Assembly: GCA_022575985.1 (NCBI GenBank)
Contig: JAKSXM010000132.1
Span: 16,554,001-16,618,000, forward strand
Source: Anagrus nilaparvatae
Taxonomy: Eukaryota > Arthropoda > Insecta > Hymenoptera > Mymaridae
DNA: 64,000 nt
Direction of reading: 5' to 3'
The translations under genes were made by a program, and so were the position numbers. Below, piece after piece: positions 1 to 12,100 of the stretch. Every line of letters begins with the position of its first letter. Position 1 is the first letter of the stretch. The notes beneath the pieces are model-generated. The model saw only the letters and a program-made list of their open reading frames with translations. It was not told where the DNA came from and made no database searches.

Positions 1-115
1 TTAAAATTTATTATTTGACATTGCATGTACTTTATTACCTATGTTATTGATTTAAAATAAAAAAATTATTATTGTAGTTTACTGTATATTTAAAATTTTT
101 TTAATATGTTAATAG

Positions 116-3100
116 GTCAGTATGCAAGTCTTGGGCCTGTTGCAGCTTATAAAAGGTTTTGTCCTTTATTAAGAGGGCTTGGGTGTGGAATGGTTTTGGT
201 CAGTTCAGTTGTAATGTTATATTATAACCTCATCATTGCATGGACAATTTATTACATGTTCGCATCGGTGGCAGGTAAGACACAAAGGGATTACATGTAA
301 TTTTAGTTATAATTTTTAGATTTATATATCAACTGATGACAATTTAAAAGAGGAAAATTTCGTTTTTTAAAGTAACTTTAGATATTTTTTTATTTATTTC
401 ATGTCATAGGGCAGTCAGTTAGCTAATTGTCAGTGAATATACTTCAGTGAGCGCTTTGTTAAATTTACATTTGTGAAACGTTAAGTTCCTTTGGATTTTT
501 TCTAAACCATACATTTTTAAACTTCTAAATCATTTGTTTTATCGCAGCTCTCCCTGCTTATCGATACCTGCTTCATGTTAATACATATTTTTTATGTATG
601 CTCAGAACTAGTTTAATTTACCTAAGCAAAATTTTTTTCTCTAAAATTTTTGATTCAAAGATTTATTTTAAGTCTTGGATTAACGTTTTTGCCTGAATTT
701 TCCGAAATTTTAACTTGTATTAATTAATTACATTATATATGTAAAAACAGCATCGGTTTTGATATAATTGAGCTTTTTTTAAGTCCAAAAAATCAAAAAT
801 TTCAATCTTCAAGCATTGTAGATTTTTGAGAGAACAAAATTTAAAATAACTAACTGAAACAAAAATTTTGGAAAAAAAAATTTTGCTCCGGTGAGTTAAA
901 CTAGACTTAAACATATTTCTTCTTTTTAATATTTTTTGCCCATTAGCAGATTAAGTTATTTAAAATCCAGTTTTTTCTCTTCTCCACTATCTACATGATC
1001 GTTTACATTAAAGTTCAGAAAATTTTATGGTATTAGCGTTCTAATTATTCGTTGAAAATATTTGTAATTTAAGTAACTAATACAGTTGAAAATTTAATGT
1101 TGGAGAAGTTTATTCAACCCACTAGTTTTAAATTAATAAATTCTTGACTCATTGATTCATTTTCTGTAAAATAAACCATTTTCACTTTCAGGAGCATAAA
1201 TTGCTTTACTAAATTGATTAACTTGGACGAATTAATTTACACACTATAATATAAATATCATTAGCAAAAAAAATATTGTAAAATATGTAAAATTTATAAA
1301 ATTTTAACATAGTCCAAAAGTAAATAAACTTTATTTTTAAACATTTTTACTAAATTTCAAATAATGTTTTGCATAAATAAGTACAGCTGCATTTTCGTTA
1401 CATAAATATTTATTTACCTTTTTCAAATATTGATTATTCAAAAAAGTTGACAGCAATAAATATTGATTTTTCATAAAAATTTTTAAAATTATTTTATATT
1501 ATGAAGGATAACCTAAATATCATTTACATAAGAAACAATGAGTTACAAATGTAATAATTAGAAAGGTTTCTTACTTTTCTATTATAAGAAACAAGGATCC
1601 TTAATAATGCTCCATCAAAAGTGAAAACTTTGACTGGTAGAATAGCTTTGCTGTTAAGCTTTTAATATTAATATTGATTTTCAAGTACTTGAAAGATTTC
1701 AAAAGTTTATTTCTGGACTCATACACAGAATTATAAACCAATGCATTATAAATTATTCCACATCTGATAACTTGAAAATCATGTATTTTAAAGTTAAACA
1801 AGTAGTTCATTATAAAATAATAAAGGTCAGGTCTAGTAAGTAATTACTGCATTAATTTTACCATATCTTTGTCAATATTTAACTACCTTATTAAATTCTA
1901 CCTAACCGTTAGTCGAGTACCTTCATCTGCGTTATTGATCTTTTATGTTTTGGTTAATTATCCTGAAAAAATAACCTAATAAATAAATTAATACGATATA
2001 AAGAATACATTTAATAGAAAATTCGATGGTCTTGTCAACGAAATTGATATCCACATCTACACTATTTAGTAGATATATTATTTGAAAAAGTGTGAAAATT
2101 TGTTAATAAAACTTTTATGGATAATCTATATTTCATATTATTTCATATTATAGCCAGAAAAGAATTAGTTTCTGACCTAATTAATAGACTGAAAAAAAAT
2201 CCGCTAAGTGCAAACTTAATTCCGTTTGTGGCTAGCTAAATATTTTTTCAATTTTTTTTACACGCTTCAAGTCATTTACAATCCTTTGAGTAATAAGAAA
2301 AAAAAAATTTGTATCTACAGTAGCCGTAAAAGGGGGGCGCAACCGCAAGCGTTAACGCAACACAATGCGCAGAAACCAATTTTAGCTCCTGCGTAACTCC
2401 AAATACACTATCTGCGCATTGCGTTGCGCTCACGCTTACGGTGCGCCTCGAATTTACGGTTTCTGTAGATGGGGCCTAGACACAAGCAAAATTCCGCTCG
2501 TCGTAAGCGTAATTCTACTAACTATAAGCGGAATATATCCGCTTGTGGTAAGAAAATTTTTTTTCAGTGAATTGATTTTTATGTTTAGTTAAGCATTAGA
2601 TTTTCACACCCGTTTGCGATTTCCGTGCTTCCTTGTTGTTTCTTTTGCAGAAATTCTAGAAATTCAATTTTTTTCTCGTTTTTTCAGCAGTAATTATTTA
2701 AAGTAAACTGCGTATGGGTCGTATTATATTAATATGTGCTACGCTACCATCCAATGTAGTATCTACCTAAAAAATTGCAAACGAAAAAATTTTAGTTTTA
2801 TAATACTTTTGTGAGGCTGTAATAAAAGCTTTCTACTTTCTAGATTTCTGCACCATCTTGAGTGGAAATGCTTTGGTTCACAATTCCAAATGTCTTATAT
2901 TGAAATGTAAAGAAAATAAAAAAAAATTTCAAGTAATTATACAGCTGCGCATATCCGAAGAGTGTAAAAATAATTTTTTCAAATTTTCTCTACATTTCAA
3001 GACATGTGAAATCGATTTTTTTTCAGCATATGCACAGTAAAAAATAATGAACACAATGTTACTACCGTTTAGTAGCTTTACTACGATTTAGTAATAATAC

Positions 3101-6100
3101 TACAAAAATACTAAATTCACTACAATTTGTATTTTGTAGTAATTTTACGATTTCGTAGTAATATTACTACAAGTGCAGTAAATTTTTTTAAAATTTATTC
3201 ACATTTCACTTACACACCCACCCTTTGGTTGAATATTTAACCAAGTGATTGAAAAGCAGCTCTACCGCGGATGTCTGGGTGAAATGTCAAAAAGTTTTAA
3301 ATTTACTACAAGTGCTGTAAAATTACTACAAATTGTAGTAAATTTATTATTTTGTTAGTAATATTACTAAATCGTAGTAAAATTACTAAACGGTAGTAAT
3401 ATTGTGTTCATTACTTTTTACTGCGTGGCAAGAAAGCCTGTTTTTTACCCTAGGGAGACGTCTTCGTTGCCTATTATATGCGAAACTATGTTTTAAATCA
3501 CGGGACAAAATGATGGGGTTCAACTTTTGCATTCTGTCTGCATGCAAAAGTCAAAACAATATTTTTTCCGTTGTTTAAAAAATAGTTATTATGTTTGGCC
3601 ATTCATAATCTATATGAATTAAATAATTAACTATTTTTTAAAGAAGATATAAAATATCGGTACCTTGCATGAAGTTGCATGCATTAGCGAGTTCAACATG
3701 CAAAGGTCAAACCCCATATTTTTCCTCGTGATTTGAAACATTGCTTTATATATAAAGCTCGGAAAATACATCCCGGCCCGGTTAGAAAGTAGTTTTTTTT
3801 TTGTCCAAGATATATGTTTCAGAGAATAATATACTAAAGGCGTGAAATCGTGAAATCTAAGGGCGTGAAATGTACTATAGCGTCCTCATGAGCACAAGGA
3901 AGCCAGTTATGAGTAATCTGCCAAGTGACATGGGATCACGTACCTAATATAAGTTTTTTTGTTCTTCTCCTGGGCATAGAAGGCGTGCTGAAATTTGAAA
4001 TTTGAAATTAAAATTAAAAATATTTATAAAATTTAAAATTTAATCAGAAACTTTGCAGTTTCTGGTTGTAGTTATTAATTTGTTCGAGTATAATTTAGTT
4101 TTATAAAAAAAGATTTTAATTTTTGAAATTTTAAATGAAAATGAAATAAAATTTTAATTAATTCTTTTAAATTTTAAATTATGCTTAAAATTTTCTAAGT
4201 AATAATAAAATAATTTATTAATTTAAAAATATGTTTGAAGTAAATTAAAAATTTTTAAGATACTTAAATTAAAATTTTAAATTATAAAATTAAAATTTTC
4301 TATTATACATTAATTAAATAAAGAAAAAAAAAATTAATAAATTTAATAATATGGGTCAAAGTTAAAAAAAGAATTAAAATATAGAGTAAAAAGGATGTAC
4401 ATCCTTTAATATTAAATTCACAGCTGTTTGAAGAAAATGAAAAAAAAAAATAATGCAAAAATCAATACTTGAAAATTGTTTGACATGCTCTCTGAACAGA
4501 GGTAATAATGAAAAAAAAAGGCTTTTATAGAATTTCCGTCAATAAAATTATGATATTATACTTACTTATAATATACGTGTATGTATATAGTTTGATTTAT
4601 TATTTAAATAAAAATGTGTATTTTGCAAATCTAAATATTTGATTTTTTTATTTAATTAAAATTAGTACTAATAAATCTAAGGTTCTTATTTTTTCGTATA
4701 TTTGTTTTTTTACCGTGTATAAAAAATTGATTTGCATGTTTTAATTTTTGGTTTTTGATATATTGTTGAAATATTTCAGATAGCTTATACACACATATGC
4801 TATAGGACAGACATAAGACTTTTAATCTAGTACGTTATAACACATTTTAAGTTCATTGTTCTTTTTTAAACCTTCGATTTATCGGCATTGGAAAATTTAT
4901 AAATATATACAAATGTATATATATATTTATTGTATATGTATGTTAATTAAAGAAGTAAATTTTTGTTTAAAGTTATTTTATTTTTATAGAGCGAAGCTCT
5001 ACCTTACTGCAAAGATAAAATTTTTAGTTCTTGTAGACACGATTTAGAGAAAACTATTAAATAACTTTCATATTTGAAACTTTCATCATAGTGAAGATGA
5101 CCTGTATAAAATTAGTTCAAATATTCAAAAAGTCACGTTTATAATTTCAGTGAAAGGTTTGCTTCGCTCTACACGTTTTTAACGCTTGCTAGTATTGATT
5201 ATTTTATTTTAATATGTTGGATTTAAATTGTTAATTTGCGAAATCTTAAAACTCAAAAGAATGGATTTTTTCTCTTGTTGAACTATGGTTTCTTATATAC
5301 TTAGTTCTTATACTATTTCTTATACTATACGGGAAATAAGATAAAAAATAAGGCATTTATAGCAATTAATATACATGAAAGCTCATTTTTTGCCAAAACT
5401 TTATTTGCACCGAAAATTGATAGTCAAACAGAGACTTGAAATTTTACATTAAGGCTAAAAAATAACGCCCATAAATTTTCAGAACTTTTAGTTAACCCTT
5501 TAAGAGTTCTAATTTTAATATTAATTAAGAGAAATCATTTTTCTGACAACATAAATACTTCAATCTGATTCAACTGAATGTGGGCACATTTTGTAACGGA
5601 AAATATACCATATTCACTCCTAGAGTATTTGCAAAAGCTTATATTGTGTAGATTTTATCTTGATCCATTTTCATTTCAAAGTAGTTAAAACGAGATTATT
5701 ATAGTTTTTTCCAATTTCCAGTTAATGCCTTATTAGCTTTTACTTTGTCTTGCGTCGCGTCGTAAGCATATGCTATACATTTGATATTGAATTTATCTTA
5801 ATATATTAATTCAAAAAGTTGATATAAGTACTTGTAACGGAGCGTGTACTTATTATTTTGAATTCCCGGTTAAAAAAATGCATGCATGATTGATTTTATC
5901 TGAATCGGTTATTTTACTTCAAAGTAGTCGGTATGAGATAATAATAGTCTCTAATGATTACCAAATTATTAAACTAGGCCAAGTATAAAATTATCCTTCC
6001 TCATTTTATAAATTCGATATTTACACTCATCTTTTAAACTTTATATGACTTTTGGATTAAGAAAACTATTTTCTAATAAAAATTTCCAACATTTTTTTGA

Positions 6101-9100
6101 CATTTAACTTACATGCGAACCAACACCCTTAAAATACTCCAGTAAAAAGTACCCCAAAAAATAAAAAAATTCAAAAATTACCCGATGATAATTGAAATAG
6201 GAAATGTTTTTTTAGTATTTTATTTTTAGGGGATACCTACTTTCCCTTATCACCAGAGTTTCTTGCCTTTGTTTGAAAAATATAAAATATTAAATTACTA
6301 ATTATAGGTGTTAAAGATTAGAAATAATCGATACAAGTATATTTATTTTTTTAATAGTATGCATTTGAATAAAATTTTATTCTTACTTATCTACATTGTT
6401 AAAAACAAATTTCTATGTGAAATAATAGAGAACTTTTAGAGTTTTAAAAACCAGAAAAACTGCAAAAAATGAAACTTTAAACAATTAAAGATTTTTCAAA
6501 ATTGGCTGCGAATTTCAGCGGGAAATATAAACTAGATTTTTTTAAATCAATAATTACAAACAAAAATTTTAAATTAATTTGCTCTATCGACTTGTTTTGA
6601 AATAACCCATATATTTATATTACATTATTTTACACTCAAAGTAGTAAAAGTATAAACCTTAGTTTTATTAGTTGAAAGCTAAAACGTGTAATTTAAAAAA
6701 TAATAAATAAATGTACAATTTTAGAGTAAGAAAATATAACAAATCAATAACTACAACCCTTTCTTTTCTGTAACTGGCTTTATTTTTCACTATTTTTTTT
6801 TTATCTACTAAGTTTTGCATTTTAATTGTCAAATGAATACTATCAAGTGTTGTTTTACTGTAGTTGTTTATAATATAATTTAATTATTTTATAATTTTTT
6901 AATTTTATAATTTTATTACACCTGAGGTGTAGAATTTTTAAATGATGAATTTTTTGGTCCAGGAGGTACATGATATCTCCAATACCTTAGTTTTATCAAC
7001 ATAACTATGGATTTTACTCCTTAATTGGATATCTCAGACCGTTTCTGATGCCTTGTGAGCTTACAGTATATTCTGATTGTAAAATTTACGAAAACTTTTA
7101 GTGGCTTTCAAGAAACGAAATTTAACTCGTAGATAGTAGAAAAAAGTAAAGCACAATAATTATTAGGTGCCATTTCTATATTATAATTGTAATATGATAT
7201 TATATATTTATTTAGAATTAACTAAATAATGTCCCATTATGTTTAAATATTATGGACTAGTTTTCCAACATACTTTATTTTCTTTAGTTAATTTTAATTA
7301 TTATAACAGGTGCAGGCCAATTACCATGGAGTAAATGTGAATCACCTTGGAGTACAGAAGACTGTATAGAACCAGAAGCCGCGGAATTATGTGCTGAACA
7401 AAATATGTCATATTATAAAAGAGCTTGTTTAAATTCAACTCAATTAGCAGCTTTAAATTTAACAACTCAAAATTTAACAACAATCATTAGAAAACCACCT
7501 GCCGAAGAATATTTTAAGTAATTAAACAAATATTAAAATTGATAATAAATAATTGGTTTTGTTATTATAATCATATTATTTTTTAGCAACCACGTTTTAA
7601 AATTAAGTACTGGAATCGAAGAAACCGGGACAGTTAGTGTAAATATGGCTGCCTGTTTGTTACTAGCATGGATTATCGTCTTCCTCTGCCTAAGCAAAGG
7701 TGTCCAAAGTTCTGGCAAAGTAGTCTATTTTACAGCCCTTTTTCCATACGTAGTATTGGTAAATATTATAAAAATTTCAAAACTTATTCCACATTTATTT
7801 TGCAAATAAAAATTTTATATCGTATTTAATAATTTAGATTGCTCTGTTCATCCGAGGAATTCTTTTACCAGGTGCCAATGAAGGTATCTTATTCTACTTA
7901 ACTCCAGACTGGAAAAGATTAGCGTATGCTAAAGTCTGGGGTGACGCAGCAGTTCAAATATTTTTTGCTTTAAGTCCAGCCTGGGGTGGCTTAATAACTC
8001 TTAGTTCATATAACAAGTTCACAAATAATTGTTACAAAGATTCACTAATTGTTGCCGCGAGTAATATAGGAACTTCTTTTTTTGCTGGTTTGGTCATATT
8101 TTCCGTTATTGGATTTTTAGCTCATGAACTTAATGTTCCCGTTGGCTCTGTCGTCGATCAGGGTGCTGGATTAGCCTTTATAGTTTATCCTGAGGTATTT
8201 TAAAAATATAATTTATCTTAGAATGAAACTTGTTTATTTATCATATTTTTTTAGGTTGTAGCAAGACTGCCAGTTGCTCCAGTTTGGTCCTTACTATTCT
8301 TTTTAATGTTATTAACCCTGGGATTAGATTCCCAATTTGCCCTAATGGAAACTGTCACCACGGCTATTCTTGATGGTTTTCCATCTCTCAGGAATTATAA
8401 ATTTTGGATTGTCCTAGTGACCGCCATTCTTGGATATTTAGGAGGAATCATTTTTACGACAAATGTAAACTTAATCTTAATATCAATTTTCTATAGTTAT
8501 CAATAATCAATGTTAAAATCTTTTTTTAACAGGCTGGTATGTACTGGTTGCAGTTAATGGATAAATATGCTGCTAATTGGTCAGTATTATTAATAGCTAT
8601 AACAGAGTGTATTCTGGTAGCATGGGTTTATGGCGCTGACAGGTTTTTGGATGATGTGCAACAAATGATAGGACCTAGAAGTAGGGTTTGGAGATTTTTT
8701 TGGACTTGGATGTGGAAAGTTGTAACTCCAGCAACACTTTTTTTCATACTATTTTTTAATTGGGTAGAATATGAACCACTTAGATATGGAACTTATATTT
8801 ATCCAAGATGGGCGGATGTTGTTGGTTGGGTTGTAGGACTATTTCCAGTTGCTGTAATCATTGGCATGGCCTTGGTGAGTTTATTTAAATTTTTCATCTA
8901 AATTTTTAGAATTATGAATTTGTTCTACTTTGATAACAAATTGTGAAATTTAAAAATATTACTCTTTGTCAGATCGAGTTAAACCTTTTTATTTCGGTTA
9001 CAATTAGTGTTTTATTCGCTTGGTCTATTATTGGAAAATATGTCGGAAATATGCTTAAAATAAACGATATATTCATTATGAAAATCAAATAAATAATTTT

Positions 9101-12100
9101 TTTTTCCATATTAGGAAAAATGTAAATAACTCTGGTAAAAAGTACAGACCTAGGATTTCCAAAGTTTTATCAGTTAAATCTCGATAGAGAAACAATTTGA
9201 CGTTGCCCTTGGATATTATAAATGTTAGAATAATCAACATCGCGCGGGTTTATTACTTTTTAATACTTTTTTTTCTAAAAATGATAAGAATATCGATTTT
9301 TTATTATTCCACTGATGTAAATGAAGTTTACTTAATGAAGTAAAATAACCTGTCGATGTAAAACTAGAATACATTTATTGGATTAAAAAAAAAAAATAGT
9401 AAAGTAAAAAAGAAAATAAAAAAAGAAACCTGAGTTGTCAGAATCTTACGGTTAATCAATTTTTGAAGTTTCAAAGATGAACAATTTGGGTTACTCAAAA
9501 GTATAAAATTATTTTTTTTATTTTATTTTTGAAAATAACTAAATGTTAGAATATTGAAATCGAAAGGATTTTGTACCTAAAAATTTGCAGCATGTTACCC
9601 GTGCATTTTTGAACTTTATAGGCCAAGTATGCGCCGGATTATATTTTGCATGTCAGTTTTGTGTGTTTTAGCAAATAAAAGACATTTCCGTACTTAAAGG
9701 TGGTCGTTGTACTATGCGGGGGCTACTCTCCTTATTTTGTGTACCCCTCGGCGTATACCAAGGATCTCACGAACTGTTAGGTTTTCGTCGTTAATGCAAG
9801 TTTTCTGATAATTTTCTCTTGGAAAAAAAGAGAAATATATCCTTCTCAACAAACTTACTTTACAGCCTCAGAAATTCTATAAAATTACTGATTCCGATTA
9901 GTAATTTTGTTGAATTTTATTTTTTAAATATAAAATTTGAAAAATTATATAAAATCCCTAGTAATTTTATAAAGTCACTTTTATTTCAGCAAAGTGACTA
10001 TGACATATATATTACGTGATAAGAGAGTAAAATATAGAAAATGTGTGAAAAAATGTTATTTGCACAAAGAAAAGCAATTTACAAGTTATTTATTTGATCA
10101 AGTTTATGTATATTACGAATGTTACTTTTTTAAATAAATAATACAATGAGAACTAATATTTATTGTATCGTTTGCAAATATATAAAATGCATTTTATTTC
10201 ACTCACTCTGTCGGTAAATAAATTATTCGTTTACATCTCCTTTAATAAAATTTATTGATTAAAAAAAAAAAGAACAGTACCTTAGTTATACAATTAAAGT
10301 ATACAAATAATTATGAAAAATATATTTATTTTTTAGAACGAATTAAGAAAAAAACGTCATCGAGATGATGAAGATGAAGAAGACGAAAATTATGACCTTC
10401 GTAGCACACAAAGAAGTGATATTCAAGGTCGTGATACAGAAGAAACAAATATTTGGTATAAAGCACAAAAATTATTACAACCAAGAAGCGATTGGGGTCC
10501 TGCAAATAGAAGTACACTTACGCCAAATAGAACTTTAACACAAATACCTTCATTGGGTAATTAATTTTTTATTTTTTTTATTTTATAAAATAAAGAAACT
10601 TTTTTTTTTTATATAACTTTATTATGTAATAAATTTTAGTTATATTTTCTGTTTGTTTATTTTTTGCGAAAAACTTATTATTTAATATTTTATTTCCGTA
10701 TTTTGCATTACGTAAGATAAAAATTTTATTTGTTGTTTGAAACAATCATTTTAATTTTTTATTGTTTATATAATATGAATACATAAAAAGTACACTGTAA
10801 AAAAATGTGATGGGTTTGTTACAACCCTTTAACCTTAGTTAATAATTGTCTATTTTCAACGGAAATTACATTTTAAAATTCTTATATTTCGTTATTATTT
10901 GCATATATCTAGGGCAGAAAAAAACTATTTTCTAACTTGCATAGAACGGTCTTTTCATCTTTTATGTACAAGCCCAAAAAAATTAGCAAAAATACCTTTT
11001 TCTAAGATCCAGTATACAAAAAATGAGTCATTGCATCTTGGCTGTCAAAAACAAACCTCTCCTTCATGATTTAACTGGAGTAATGTTCTCTATATTTGTG
11101 TAATATACTTTTTTAAAATAAAATATTTTTATTAATTATACTTTTTTGCAGTAAATCTTTTTTTTAAATTAATGTTAAACATTTATTTACAGTGTATAAA
11201 TACATTTTAGTAGTAAATAAAGGTAATTTATAAGAATAAAATATAAATTTTAAATAAGAAACCTTTTTAAAAAATAAGAGCATTTGTAATTGATTTCTTA
11301 ATGAAATTTATTTTAGCACCATTTTATAAAGTATTCTAACGTAGTTTTTAATATATGAACATTTCCTATGAATTAAAAATAATATTATACTTTTTTAGAC
11401 TCAATAATGTACAGTGTGTCTTTTTGATTATTATTATTATTAAAGTAATTTTTTTTCATATGAAAATAAAAAATGCTTTGAATTTTTTGTTGAAAAAATA
11501 TTCAATTTCGCATAAAAACGAAATATTTAAAAATTTTCAAGAATGTTAAAAAAGTATTTTATACGGGTAGTTCAAGACATTTGAAAAACCAAATGAAACC
11601 TAGGTAACCACATATAGGAATCGGTTTATCGTATTTTGAAAAAAACGCAGCTTTGGAAATATTTAAGTAATTGATCGAATTTTAAGATTAATAGGCTGGT
11701 TTTAGTTTTTATTGCTTATTTTTTTGAACCACAGCTATATTTACCAAATTTGAATTTTTTTTTTATATTTTAGATTTTGGTTGAAAATTCAACCAAAGCA
11801 GTGTTACTGTGCTCCCTAACCCAGGCTATCCACGGTTTATTCTGATGATCTCATTAATTATTTTTTTGGCAAGGCTCTTCTTTCAAGCCTGAAAAAACAT
11901 AGTGTTTTATAATTTATTCTCTAATTGTGACAACCTATCAATAATGCCAATTTTCGTATCGAAATTATTAATTGTAAATTATTGTTGCCAAAATTAAAAT
12001 TTTGAGATAAGTATTCTTTCTAGGTCTCAAAATTTTATATTTAAGTTTCAAGTGTCTAAAACTGCCTGAATCTGCTAATATTAATTCTGGTGATTTATTG

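Larger units (their letters stand above)
275..7315 (+). other. First visible SLC6 intron (about 7 kb) with MITEs
   Basis: AT-rich intron between the TM3 exon and the extracellular-loop exon. It holds the foldback elements at 2313-2470, 3035-3423 and about 3470-3765 and a short inverted repeat at 4987-5172. A weak direct repeat recurs at about 5640-5720, 5880-5965 and 6620-6680, each with a TCAAAGTAGT-like core. No exon with convincing splice sites and an SLC6 match was seen inside it. Confidence 0.7.

Noticed and set aside
106..300. ORF starting with Met at 106 as a separate small gene
   Set aside because: The sequence before 116 is a splice acceptor and that after 274 a donor; it is an internal SLC6 exon.
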